From positions 1-35,732 of the forward strand of contig NZ_KI518081.1 of NCBI RefSeq assembly GCF_000479045.1: a stretch of DNA of 35,732 nucleotides, read 5' to 3'. Position numbers and translations under genes: made by a program. The stretch's first letter is position 1. Each line of letters opens with the position of its first letter. Positions 7,459-16,033 of the stretch are shown piece after piece. The DNA comes from Cetobacterium somerae ATCC BAA-474. Lineage in GTDB: Bacteria > Fusobacteriota > Fusobacteriia > Fusobacteriales > Fusobacteriaceae. A model generated the notes under the pieces. The model was not told the DNA's origin, made no database searches, and saw only the letters and a list, made by a program, of their open reading frames with translations.

Positions 7459-8495
7459 TACTTATTACCTCCATTTAGTTTATCAACTTCTGCAGCTAAT
7501 TTGTTTACAGTAGTTGAGAAAGATATAAACACTGGACACTTATCATCACATCTTCCACATCCAACACACATATGGTGCTCTTTAAATCTCTTTTTATGAT
7601 CGTGGATTTTATGCATAACTTTAAATCTCATTCTGTCTCCACCTGTTTTTCTAAACGAGTGGTTTCCAGCCATATCTGTATACCCATCAACGTGGCAAGA
7701 AGCATTTATTCTTCTTCTTTCTCCTGCATTTGTATCAGAACTATAGTTCATATCATAAGTTGTAAAACAAGTACATGTAGAACATGATACAGTACAACTA
7801 CCACACATTAAACATCTCTTGTCAAACTCTTTCCACATCTCTAATGATTTTACAGCTATTTGAGTTTCTTTATCATTTATCTCTGGTATTCTAACAACTC
7901 TTTCATTTTCTACAACTGGAGTTACTAGGAAATCAATTTCATCATTTCCTGCAAAGTAAGAGTTAAATGCGTCGTCTTTAGTTTCTACTAAAACTTCTTC
8001 ACCATTAAATTTTACTCCAAATGCATACTCATCTGCTGATCCAGTACCCATTGAAGCACAGAAGCAAGTATCCCAACCTTTTGCTGGACACTCCATTAAT
8101 ATAAACTTTGTTTTTTCTCTCATTCTCTTATAGTATGAATCTTCGAATCCACCATTTTTTAAGAAGATATCATCATATCTTTTTATCGAGTGAATATCAC
8201 AAGCTCTTGCAAATACAAGCATTGGTCTATCGTCAACAACTTTTGACTCTCTATAGTCTGCATCTGTAAAATATAAAACTGTTTCTGTTATAGGGCTTAA
8301 TGCTTCCTTTGCTGCATAATCAGATTTCTCATCATGTACAATCTCATCTGCCGAATAAACTCTATCATATCTCACAATGTCTGTGTCTGAATATCTTCCC
8401 TGTTTAGGAAATCTTTTTGGAGCATAAATTTTATACTCTTTACTAAGATTTTTTAACAAGCTATCAAAATTTTCTGCTGTTATTTTGTATCCCAT
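7458..8495 (-). CDS. asrA: Anaerobic sulfite reductase subunit A (4Fe-4S electron-transfer subunit)
   Basis: A 345-aa iron-sulfur protein and the first gene of asrABC. The C-terminal third holds a cysteine-rich block (CLMCGSCTVSCSTCTC, about residue 228 on) and a second ferredoxin motif MCVGCGRCDDKCP near residue 309, as in AsrA and the related hydrogenase beta/FrhB-like electron carriers. It links the flavin subunit AsrB to the siroheme subunit AsrC. The start is supported by GGGAGG about 11 nt upstream and a near-consensus promoter at 8548-8576. Confidence 0.95.
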   Translation of the reverse strand: MGYKITAENFDSLLKNLSKEYKIYAPKRFPKQGRYSDTDIVRYDRVYSADEIVHDEKSDYAAKEALSPITETVLYFTDADYRESKVVDDRPMLVFARACDIHSIKRYDDIFLKNGGFEDSYYKRMREKTKFILMECPAKGWDTCFCASMGTGSADEYAFGVKFNGEEVLVETKDDAFNSYFAGNDEIDFLVTPVVENERVVRIPEINDKETQIAVKSLEMWKEFDKRCLMCGSCTVSCSTCTCFTTYDMNYSSDTNAGERRRINASCHVDGYTDMAGNHSFRKTGGDRMRFKVMHKIHDHKKRFKEHHMCVGCGRCDDKCPVFISFSTTVNKLAAEVDKLNGGNK

Positions 8496-8547
8496 TCTTA
8501 CTTTGCCTCCCTGTTATTTGAATTTTTATTCAATTCATTATGTGTTT

Positions 8548-8576
8548 ATATTACAACCTTTATGTTTTTTTGTAAA
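8548..8576 (-). promoter_or_regulatory. Promoter of the asrABC-yeiH operon
   Basis: On the minus strand: -35 TTTACA (8571-8576), exactly 17 nt, and -10 TAATAT (8548-8553). This leaves about 45 nt of 5' leader before the asrA ATG. An imperfect inverted repeat abuts the -35 on its upstream side. Confidence 0.65.
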
Positions 8577-8606
8577 CCATTAATTGCTGTTTTTTGCTAA
8601 TTGGTT
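8575..8606 (-). promoter_or_regulatory. Imperfect inverted repeat upstream of the asr -35
   Basis: On the minus strand the arms AACCAATTAGC and GCAATTAATGGTT form an imperfect dyad around a short A-rich centre, ending in the -35 box. The position, about -35 to -65 from the predicted start, fits an activator site. No known consensus is claimed. Confidence 0.35.
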
Positions 8607-8710
8607 AAATTTGAATTTTTAGTCGAAAAGTATTTGGTCATACTTTAATTTCTTTATTTTTTTACTAAAGTTTTTACTTTTGAATATCCTTTCAAATTCT
8701 AATTTCATAC

Positions 8711-8738
8711 AACACTAGTATACTTATACACTAGTGTT
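8711..8738. promoter_or_regulatory. Perfect 9+9 bp inverted repeat, candidate operator
   Basis: The arms AACACTAGT (8711-8719) and ACTAGTGTT (8730-8738) are exact inverse complements separated by 10 bp. No T-run follows on either strand, so it is not an intrinsic terminator. It lies in the 343-bp divergent region between asrA (-) and the pseudouridine synthase gene (+), about 135 bp upstream of the asr -35 and 100 bp upstream of the plus-strand ATG. The rest of this intergenic region is A+T-rich; apart from the promoter and the dyads listed separately, I see no gene in it. Confidence 0.5.
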
Positions 8739-8838
8739 AAAACGATCATTTTTTTGTCACTTTAAAATCAAAAGATTGTTTTTTTCTGAATTTCATTATA
8801 AAATATTATAAAATAATATAAATTTTAAAGGTGGAAAT

Positions 8839-9711
8839 ATGAAAAAATTTGTTGTTGAGCCTGAATTTCACAATATGAAAATTTCTCAATACCTTAGAGA
8901 AAAAGGATATTCTGGAAGAGGTATTAGAAATGTTGAAGTATATTTAAATGGAAAAAGAACCAAAACTACAAAGCAAGTTAAAAAAAACGCAAGACTTTTA
9001 GTTAAAGAAAAAGAAAAAGAAGTTGGAATTAGATCTATTCAGATGGACCTTAAAATAATGTATGAAGATAAAAATCTACTTATTATTGATAAAGATCCAT
9101 ATTTAGTTGTTCATCCAACTACTAAAAAAACAGATTTAACATTAGCTAACGGTGTTGTTCACTATCTTCAAGAACAAACTGGAAAAGTTCAGCCTCCTAG
9201 ATTTTTCAATCGTTTAGATATGAATACTTCTGGACTAATCGTTGTAGCTAAAAATGCTTATACTCAAGCTTTTTTACAAAGTGATAAAGAAAAAGTTTCA
9301 AAATTTTATCAAGCTATTGTAAAAGGTATTGTTAAAGAAGATGAAATGATGATTGAAATTCCTATTGGTAAAGAGGGAGATGAACTTAGACGTAAAGAGA
9401 TGACCCCTGAAAATGGTGGTCAAACTGCTAAAACTTATATGAAAGTTTTAGAGCGTTTCCCTAACGAAGACCTAACTTTAATTGAATTAAAACTTTTCAC
9501 TGGTAGAACTCACCAAATCCGTGCCCATATGTCTTTAGTAGGTTACCCTATTTTAGGAGATGAACTTTACGGTGGTGATGATATTAGAGCTAAAAGACAA
9601 CTTCTTCATGCATTTAAACTAATTTTTACTGATGTTGAAAGTGGTGAAAAAATCCTAGTTGAAGCACCTTTACCTGAAGATTTCAAGGAAATTCTTCATA
9701 TAGCAAATTAA
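8839..9711 (+). CDS. RluA-family RNA pseudouridine synthase
   Basis: This 290-aa enzyme should convert uridine to pseudouridine in rRNA or tRNA. Residues about 12-60 look like an S4-type RNA-binding domain (SQYLREKGYSGRGIRN, VYLNGKR). The catalytic core follows, with the RLDMNTSGL motif holding the nucleophile Asp127; the usual HRLD reads NRLD here. GRTHQIRAHM and the LGDELYGG loop are the later RluA motifs. Start: AAAGGTGG precedes the ATG. A TTGTTT / TAAAAT promoter-like pair at 8776-8804 could drive it. Which RluA paralogue it is (C, D or other) cannot be told from this. Confidence 0.92.
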   Translation: MKKFVVEPEFHNMKISQYLREKGYSGRGIRNVEVYLNGKRTKTTKQVKKNARLLVKEKEKEVGIRSIQMDLKIMYEDKNLLIIDKDPYLVVHPTTKKTDLTLANGVVHYLQEQTGKVQPPRFFNRLDMNTSGLIVVAKNAYTQAFLQSDKEKVSKFYQAIVKGIVKEDEMMIEIPIGKEGDELRRKEMTPENGGQTAKTYMKVLERFPNEDLTLIELKLFTGRTHQIRAHMSLVGYPILGDELYGGDDIRAKRQLLHAFKLIFTDVESGEKILVEAPLPEDFKEILHIAN

Positions 9712-9733
9712 CTTTAAATTATAATTAAAAATG

Positions 9734-9760
9734 AAAAAAGATACCTGAGGTATCTTTTTT
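9734..9760. terminator. Bidirectional intrinsic terminator
   Basis: A perfect 12-bp stem (9734-9745 with 9749-9760) closes a 3-nt loop and has A/T-runs on both flanks. It serves the convergent pseudouridine synthase (+) and symporter (-) genes. Confidence 0.85.
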
Positions 9761-9770
9761 TATTTTAATA

Positions 9771-11042
9771 TTAAGCTAATGTATTTTTTTTAACCGGTGT
9801 AACTACCTCTTCACCTTTTAATTCTCCCTCTGTTCTCGCTACAATCAATGTACAAACTGCGTCTCCTGTTATATTAACAGTTGTTCTAAACATATCCACA
9901 AATCTATCTATTCCCATTACAAGAGCCATCCCTTCTAAAGGTAATCCAACTTGTTGCAATACCATTCCTAACATTATTACTCCAACGCCTGGAACTCCTG
10001 CAGTTCCTATTGAAGCTAATGTAGCTGTTATAATTACTGTTACAAAATCTCCCATTGTTAAATTAACTCCATAGATTTGAGCTATAAATATTGTTGCAAC
10101 ACCTTGCATTATTGCTGTTCCATCCATATTTATTGTGCTTCCTAAAGGAAGTGTAAATGAAGATATTGTTTTAGATACTCCAAATTCATCTTGCATTGTT
10201 TCCATTGAAGATGGTAAAGTTGCACTACTTGAAGAAGTTGAAAATGCTACCATCATTGGTCCTGAGAATTTCTTTAAAAATTTAATAGGGTTATACTTAG
10301 CTACGAAAATCAACAAACTTTGATATGTTATTAAATAATGTAATAATAAAACAATAACTACACCTATAAAGTATTTTAGTAAAGGTAACATTGCTGTATA
10401 TCCTAATGTTGCAAATGTTTTTCCAATTAATCCATATACTCCAAATGGAGCTAACTGCATTATAATCTCAACTAATTTTAAAACTAAACTATTTGACTCT
10501 TCCATCCCTTTTCTAACTGTAGAAACTTTATCTCCTAATATAGCCATACCAACACCACATAAAATTGCGAATACTATTATCTGTAGCATATCTCCTTTAG
10601 CTAAAGCTTCTATTGGATTTATTGGTATCATCCCTAACAATATATCTATGAATGGTTTTGTTTCATTTACTGAAACATTAGTTGTTGTAATCTGAGACAA
10701 AACAACTCCTTTTCCTGGATTTATTAGAGATCCTACTCCTAAAGCTAAAGTTATCGCTACTGCTGTAGTTCCTAAGTAAAATGCTAAAGTTTTTACTCCC
10801 ACTCTTCCTAATTTCTTTATATCTTCAACACCTGCTGCTCCTACAGTTAACGAACAAAAAACTAATGGAACCACTATCATTCTTATTGCTCTTATAAATC
10901 CTGTTCCTAAGAAGTTAAAGAAAAAGTCTATTATATATTTTTTCACTATTAAATCGTTTCTAAAGGGATATAAAATCAATCCACTTATAACACCTAAAAT
11001 CAATGATATAAAAATCTTATTTGTCAAACTTAACTTTTTCAT
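9771..11042 (-). CDS. Dicarboxylate/amino acid:cation symporter (DAACS family, GltP/GltT-like)
   Basis: This 423-aa inner-membrane transporter would take up glutamate, aspartate or C4-dicarboxylates with H+ or Na+. Family motifs are clear: the HP1 serine-rich loop SSSSATLPSS, the NMDGTA motif of TM7, the HP2 loop GTAGVPGVG, and DRFVDMFRTTVNITGD in TM8, with the NxxxD pair that binds the amino acid and cation. About eight transmembrane helices plus two re-entrant hairpins span the length. It is monocistronic, with a good promoter at 11084-11112 and a shared terminator. The arginine in TGDAVCTLIVAR suggests an acidic amino acid substrate, but this is not decisive. Confidence 0.93.
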   Translation of the reverse strand: MKKLSLTNKIFISLILGVISGLILYPFRNDLIVKKYIIDFFFNFLGTGFIRAIRMIVVPLVFCSLTVGAAGVEDIKKLGRVGVKTLAFYLGTTAVAITLALGVGSLINPGKGVVLSQITTTNVSVNETKPFIDILLGMIPINPIEALAKGDMLQIIVFAILCGVGMAILGDKVSTVRKGMEESNSLVLKLVEIIMQLAPFGVYGLIGKTFATLGYTAMLPLLKYFIGVVIVLLLHYLITYQSLLIFVAKYNPIKFLKKFSGPMMVAFSTSSSSATLPSSMETMQDEFGVSKTISSFTLPLGSTINMDGTAIMQGVATIFIAQIYGVNLTMGDFVTVIITATLASIGTAGVPGVGVIMLGMVLQQVGLPLEGMALVMGIDRFVDMFRTTVNITGDAVCTLIVARTEGELKGEEVVTPVKKNTLA

Positions 11043-11083
11043 TTCAATTCACTCCTTATAAACATCTTATTTTTACAAAATGA

Positions 11084-11112
11084 ATTATATATTTAAAAAT
11101 CAAAAAAATCAA
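11084..11112 (-). promoter_or_regulatory. Promoter of the symporter gene
   Basis: On the minus strand: -35 TTGATT (11107-11112), a 17-nt spacer and -10 TATAAT (11084-11089). Confidence 0.6.
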
Positions 11113-11210
11113 GAAAAAAATAAATTATTTTTTCTAAATATATTTTTTTGAAAATATATTTTTAATTTTAAATTGGTGTAGGATTTTTTATTTTTCCATT
11201 GAATAACCTT

Positions 11211-11216
11211 TATAAT
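11211..11216 (+). promoter_or_regulatory. -10 box for the exporter gene
   Basis: A perfect TATAAT lies 31 nt before the exporter ATG, but the -35 region (TTATTT) is poor. It is the only good -10 seen upstream of the exporter and the decarboxylase island. Confidence 0.4.
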
Positions 11217-11246
11217 AATTTAATCTCATTTTAGGGAGGATTTTTT

Positions 11247-12209
11247 ATGATATTTAATAAACTAAGTACTTATGATAAACATAAAGTTTTTAAAAATATG
11301 ATTGGCCCTTATGCAGCTGTTCTTATTGCTCAATATTTTTCTTTAGAATATCAATACTCCGCTGCTACAATTTGTATCTTAAGTTTAGAAAGTACTCGAA
11401 AAGCTTCTTTTAGAAGTTCTTTTGAAAGAGTTCTTGCCGCTTCTTTTGGTTTAATTTTATCTGCTACTATCATTAAAATTTTTAAATTTAATCCTATTTC
11501 TTTAGTTATATTTACAGCTATTTTTATGCCTCTTTGTATACGATTTAACTTAATGCAGGGATTTTTCACCAACATTGTTCTAGCGACACATTTTCTATTA
11601 GATGAAAATGTATCTTTAATTTTTGTTCTTGATCAATATCTTCTTTTATTAGTTGGAGTTCTTTGTGCTATTATTTCAAACTTATATATGCCTAGCCAGA
11701 ACAATGAAATCATCTCCCAATTAGAAAAAATTGATTCTATTATGAAAGATATTATTTTTGACTTCTCTAAAGCTTTAAAATATAAAGCTGTTTCATTAAA
11801 ACAAGATGAACTCTTTGAAGAGCTAAAAATTAACCTAGATGATTGCAAACAATTAGTTGAAATGGAAAAGGATAATCGATTATTTTTTAAAAAAGTAGAT
11901 ATTTCTAAAAATTATTCATTAAAATTTTCAGAATATATCATTCTTTCAAAAATAAGAGAGTGTTTTGGTAAAATTTCTACTGATATCTCAATCACTTCTG
12001 AATTAGCTGTAATTTTAAGAGATTTAGCCACATCATCTTCAAATAATTATACTTACAATATTCTTTTAAGTAAAATAAAACGCTCAGAAGATAGATTTAA
12101 AAAAGAGATTGATGAGAATAGTTTAAATATTGAAAATAAAGCAATTTATTTCCTACTTATAGAAAATATTAAAGAACTTATTAAATTAAGAATAAAAAAT
12201 ATTTTTTAA
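11247..12209 (+). CDS. Aromatic acid exporter family protein (ArAE/FUSC-like, DUF939)
   Basis: This 320-aa protein has four to five closely spaced transmembrane segments in residues about 15-150 (including the ATICILSLESTRKASFRSSFERVLAASFG region typical of the FUSC-type fold). A soluble, helix-rich C-terminal domain of about 165 residues follows, matching the two-part layout of Gram-positive aromatic acid exporter family 1 members. It would export weak organic acids or help control ion balance; the substrate is unknown. Start: GGGAGG lies before the ATG. It precedes the decarboxylase island by 76 nt, with a hairpin between, so cotranscription is uncertain. Confidence 0.8.
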   Translation: MIFNKLSTYDKHKVFKNMIGPYAAVLIAQYFSLEYQYSAATICILSLESTRKASFRSSFERVLAASFGLILSATIIKIFKFNPISLVIFTAIFMPLCIRFNLMQGFFTNIVLATHFLLDENVSLIFVLDQYLLLLVGVLCAIISNLYMPSQNNEIISQLEKIDSIMKDIIFDFSKALKYKAVSLKQDELFEELKINLDDCKQLVEMEKDNRLFFKKVDISKNYSLKFSEYIILSKIRECFGKISTDISITSELAVILRDLATSSSNNYTYNILLSKIKRSEDRFKKEIDENSLNIENKAIYFLLIENIKELIKLRIKNIF

Positions 12210-12213
12210 AGGA

Positions 12214-12255
12214 AACTCACATTTTTTTTTTAACAATATCGTGAGTTAAAATTTT
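12214..12255 (+). terminator. Weak terminator or attenuator before the decarboxylase island
   Basis: A 7-bp stem AACTCAC / GTGAGTT (12214-12220 with 12241-12247) closes a 20-nt, T-rich loop and is followed by AAAA and seven Ts (12252-12258). The long loop and the A interruption make it a weak terminator. It may uncouple the exporter from the decarboxylase or act as an attenuator for it. Confidence 0.45.
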
Positions 12256-12285
12256 TTTGTTCTAACAATTAAGGAGGTTTTTTTT

Positions 12286-14541
12286 ATGAAGTCTGTTGAT
12301 TATTTAAATTGGTCCTTATTAGTTTTTCACGAGTTAGATTCAACTTATGAATCTTCTAAACAATTAGATATCCTTTTAGAATCTTTCACTACTTCTTTTG
12401 TTGACAATGAGACTGATTTTAAAAGAGTTTATATGTCTAATAAAACTCTTTCTGGAATTATTTTAAATTCCAATGAAAATTTAGAAGAATTAGTTAAATT
12501 TGTTAGAAAAACAAATCCAAAAATCCCAATTGTTGTGTTAACAGAAAACGGTTCTTCAAATATCCCATTACAAATTTTAAATTCAATAAATCTTGTAATA
12601 AATATTTTTGAAGATAGCATCTCTTTTTTAGCAGGTCAAATAGAATTAGAAATTGAACGATATCTTGAAGCTATCAAACCTGTCTTTTTCGGTAAATTAA
12701 TGGATTATACTCAAAAATTTAAGTATCCTTGGCATACGCCTGGTCATGCTGGTGGACTTATGTTTATGACTAATCCAATTGGAAAAATGATGTTTGACTT
12801 TTATGGAGAAAACACTCTAAGATCAGACCTTTCTATATCAGTTCCAGAATTAGGTTCTCTTTTAGATGATGAAGGTCCTGTTAAAGATGCTGAAAGTAAT
12901 TCAGCTAGAGTTTTCTCTGCTGATAAAACTTACTATATTTTAAACGGAACAAGTTCAGTTAATCAGGTTATTTGGAAAGGTAGAGTTACTAAAGATAACT
13001 TAGCTTTTGTTGATAGAAACTGTCACAAATCCCTAAATTACGGAATGGTTATAACAGAAGCTATCCCAATGTATATGATTCCTAGAAGAAATAGTTTAGG
13101 TATAATCGGTCCTGTTAAATTAAATGAATTTACAAAAGAGTATATTAATAAAATAATTGAGGATAATTCAAAATTAACTGATGAACAGAAAAAACAAAAG
13201 ATTAAAATGTCAGCATTAACAAACTCCACTTACGATGGTCTTTGTTATAACGTTAACAAAATAAAAGAAACTTTGAATAATAATGTTGAAAATCTACATT
13301 TTGATGAAGCTTGGTATGCTTATGCTAAGTTCCATCCTATATATAAAGATCACTATGCTATGACTGAATCTGATAACTTTATCGAACATCCACCAATTTT
13401 TGCGTCTCACTCTACACATAAGTTATTAGGAGCATTTTCCCAAGCTTCTATGCTTCATGTTAAAGATGGAACTAAAGATAAAGTTGATTTTGTAGTTTTC
13501 GATGAAGCATATTTAATGTATGGGTCAACATCTCCACAATATAGCATGATTGCTTCTTTAGATGTATCTACAGCTATGATGGATTTTTCTGGTAAAGAGT
13601 TGATGAATGAAACTATTTTAAATGCTATTCACTTTAGAAAAAGAATTGCTAAATTAAATAAAGAGTATGCTAGTTTTAATCAATGGTTTTTCTCTTTATG
13701 GCAACCAGAAAAAGTTTTATACAATGGAATTTTAACAAATTTTGAAGATGTTCCAGACAAGTATCTTCTAGAAAATCAAAGTTGTTGGACTTTAGATACA
13801 GATAACAATTGGCATGGATTTAATGATATCGAAAAAAATTATGTTATGCTAGATCCTATTAAACTAACACTAAAATGTCCAGGTTTAAAAGTAAATGGTG
13901 AATATGAAGATATTGGTATTCCTGCTTCTATTTTAAGTAACTATATCATCGACAGAGGAGTAGTTAATGAAAAAACAGACACATATTCACTTTTATTCCT
14001 TCACTCTATTGGAACTACTATAACAAAACAAGAAGCTCTTATCAAAGTTTTAATGGACTTTAAAAAGGATTTTGATAAAAATACTCCTCTTGTTGAAATA
14101 TTCCCAGATTTAGTTAATTCTTATCCTGAAAAATACTCTAACAAAGGATTAAAAGATCATTGCTTAGATATGCATAAATATATTATAGAATCAAAACTTC
14201 TAGAACTTATGGATAAAGCATTTCAGATTATCCCTAAACAAGAGCTAACACCTGCTGAAGCTTCTAGAGAGGTATTTAGAGGAAACATTGAGCATGTTCC
14301 TGTTAAAGATTGTATGAACAGAGTTGCTGGAGTTATTGTGGTTCCATATCCACCAGGAATTCCAGTTTTAATGGGTGGAGAAAAAATTGATGAAAACTCA
14401 AAATCTATTTTAGATTTTCTTTTAGCAAGAGAGGAGTTTGAAAGAGTTTTCCCTGGATATTTCAGTGATATCCATGGAGTTGAAGCGTTTATTGACAATG
14501 ATGGAGTTAGAAGATTCCATACTATGGTTATAAAAAATTAA
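12286..14541 (+). CDS. PLP-dependent Orn/Lys/Arg decarboxylase, AdiA-like
   Basis: This 751-aa enzyme is a class III PLP decarboxylase of the bacterial acid-induced type. Residues about 1-130 form the response-regulator-like wing domain. The core has HTPGHAGG (150-157), SVPELGSLLDDEGPV, a GTSSVNQ phosphate-binding turn, HFDEAWYAYAKF (338-349, Asp340 binding the PLP nitrogen) and SHSTHKLLGAFSQAS, with the Schiff-base Lys379. Length (AdiA is about 755) and the HFDEAWYxYA motif favour arginine, whereas lysine decarboxylases have HFDSAW. Lysine or ornithine cannot be excluded. It starts a tight five-gene run, with an AAGGAGG site. It consumes a proton and releases CO2 and a polyamine such as agmatine. 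Confidence 0.88.
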   Translation: MKSVDYLNWSLLVFHELDSTYESSKQLDILLESFTTSFVDNETDFKRVYMSNKTLSGIILNSNENLEELVKFVRKTNPKIPIVVLTENGSSNIPLQILNSINLVINIFEDSISFLAGQIELEIERYLEAIKPVFFGKLMDYTQKFKYPWHTPGHAGGLMFMTNPIGKMMFDFYGENTLRSDLSISVPELGSLLDDEGPVKDAESNSARVFSADKTYYILNGTSSVNQVIWKGRVTKDNLAFVDRNCHKSLNYGMVITEAIPMYMIPRRNSLGIIGPVKLNEFTKEYINKIIEDNSKLTDEQKKQKIKMSALTNSTYDGLCYNVNKIKETLNNNVENLHFDEAWYAYAKFHPIYKDHYAMTESDNFIEHPPIFASHSTHKLLGAFSQASMLHVKDGTKDKVDFVVFDEAYLMYGSTSPQYSMIASLDVSTAMMDFSGKELMNETILNAIHFRKRIAKLNKEYASFNQWFFSLWQPEKVLYNGILTNFEDVPDKYLLENQSCWTLDTDNNWHGFNDIEKNYVMLDPIKLTLKCPGLKVNGEYEDIGIPASILSNYIIDRGVVNEKTDTYSLLFLHSIGTTITKQEALIKVLMDFKKDFDKNTPLVEIFPDLVNSYPEKYSNKGLKDHCLDMHKYIIESKLLELMDKAFQIIPKQELTPAEASREVFRGNIEHVPVKDCMNRVAGVIVVPYPPGIPVLMGGEKIDENSKSILDFLLAREEFERVFPGYFSDIHGVEAFIDNDGVRRFHTMVIKN

Positions 14542-14560
14542 TTTTTAAGGAGGGTTTAAA

Positions 14561-16024
14561 ATGGCTGACGATAACAAAAAACTTGGTTTAGTAGCTCTTA
14601 CTGCCGTTGTTATTAGTGCTATGATTGGTGGTGGTGTATTTAACTTACCTCAAAACATGGCTCAATCTGCTGGGGCTGGAGCTATTACTATTGCGTGGGT
14701 TATAACTGGTGTGGGGATGTGGTTTGTTGCTAATACATTTAGAATTTTAGCTGAAGCTAGACCTGATGCTACAACTGGAATCTATGCCTACGGTGAACTT
14801 GGATTTGGAAACTTTACTGGTTTCCTTATGGCTTGGGGTTATTGGATTTGTAACTGTTTCGCAAATATTGGCTATGCAGTTTTATTAATGGATTCCCTAA
14901 ACTATTTCTTCCCTGGATATTTTACTGGTGGAAATAATTTCAACTCAGTAATTGGTGGTTCTTTAGTTATTTGGATTATCTACTTTATCGTTTTAGCTGG
15001 AGTTAAGGGTGCTACTTCATTAAACACTATTGGTACTATTGGTAAATTGGTTCCAATTGTATTATTCCTACTTATTACAGCTTTCTTCTTTAAGGTTGGA
15101 TTCTTCTTCACTAACTTCTGGGGTACAGAAACTATAACAACTCTTTCTGATAAACCTCTTGGTAGTCTTTTAAGTCAAGTTAAAGGTACAATGCTTGTAA
15201 CTTTATGGGTATTTATTGGAATTGAAGGAGCTGTTGTTGTATCTGACAGAGCAAAAGATCAAGCTGAAGTTGGTAAAGCAACTCTTTTAGGATTCTTAGG
15301 ATGTTTAATTCTTTATGTTTTATTATCTTTACTTCCACTTGGACATTATTCTCAAGGTCAACTTTCAAATATGGCAGCTCCTTCAACTGCAGCTGTTTTA
15401 GGTGGAATTGTTGGTCAATGGGGAGATTGGTTAATGAATATTGGAGTTATGATAGCTATATTAAGTTCTTGGCTTGTTTGGACTATTATGCTTGCTGAGT
15501 TACCATTTGCTGCAGCTAAAGGAAAAACATTCCCAAAAGCATTTGCTAAAGTAAATAAAAATGATTCTCCATCATTCTCTTTACTTATTTCTAGTATTAT
15601 TATGCAAGTTACTATGATTGTCGTTTATTTCTCTAATAACGCATGGAATTTAATGTTAAGTATTACAGGAGTAATGGTTTTACCTTGTTATATTGTTTGT
15701 ACTGCTTATCTATGGAAAATTGCAGCTAAAAATGATAATTATCCAACTAATATATTTGCTAGCAGAAAAAATGCTGAAATTACAGGATTATTAGGAACTA
15801 TTTATGGTTTATGGCTTGTTTACGCAGCCGGATTAAACTACATGCTTTTAGCAGCAGTTATATATGCTATTGGTATTCCATTCTTCATGAAAGCTAGAAA
15901 AGAATTTGACCCTAGTAACCCTGAATTCAATAAAGAAGAAAGAATTTTCTCTATTGTTTTATTCATATTAGGAATTTTAGGACTGATATATTTAATCATG
16001 AACTATAAAGCTTTATTAGGTTAA
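14561..16024 (+). CDS. Basic amino acid/polyamine antiporter (APC superfamily, ArcD-like)
   Basis: A 487-aa, about 12-helix membrane exchanger. The N-terminal GGGVFNLPQNMAQSAGAG motif in TM1, the TGIYAYGELGFGNFTGF loop and AWGYWICN in TM3 are those of the arginine/ornithine-type (ArcD, TIGR00905-like) antiporters; the family includes lysine and histidine exchangers. It follows the AdiA-like gene by 19 nt with a good AAGGAGG site, so it is the likely partner swapping the external amino acid for the internal polyamine. It is a clear paralogue of the last gene of the island. Confidence 0.88.
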   Translation: MADDNKKLGLVALTAVVISAMIGGGVFNLPQNMAQSAGAGAITIAWVITGVGMWFVANTFRILAEARPDATTGIYAYGELGFGNFTGFLMAWGYWICNCFANIGYAVLLMDSLNYFFPGYFTGGNNFNSVIGGSLVIWIIYFIVLAGVKGATSLNTIGTIGKLVPIVLFLLITAFFFKVGFFFTNFWGTETITTLSDKPLGSLLSQVKGTMLVTLWVFIGIEGAVVVSDRAKDQAEVGKATLLGFLGCLILYVLLSLLPLGHYSQGQLSNMAAPSTAAVLGGIVGQWGDWLMNIGVMIAILSSWLVWTIMLAELPFAAAKGKTFPKAFAKVNKNDSPSFSLLISSIIMQVTMIVVYFSNNAWNLMLSITGVMVLPCYIVCTAYLWKIAAKNDNYPTNIFASRKNAEITGLLGTIYGLWLVYAAGLNYMLLAAVIYAIGIPFFMKARKEFDPSNPEFNKEERIFSIVLFILGILGLIYLIMNYKALLG

Positions 16025-16033
16025 TGAAAAGAG

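Noticed and set aside
8711-8738. Intrinsic terminator in the asrA upstream region
   Set aside because: The stem is perfect but no T-run follows on either strand, and no gene ends nearby.
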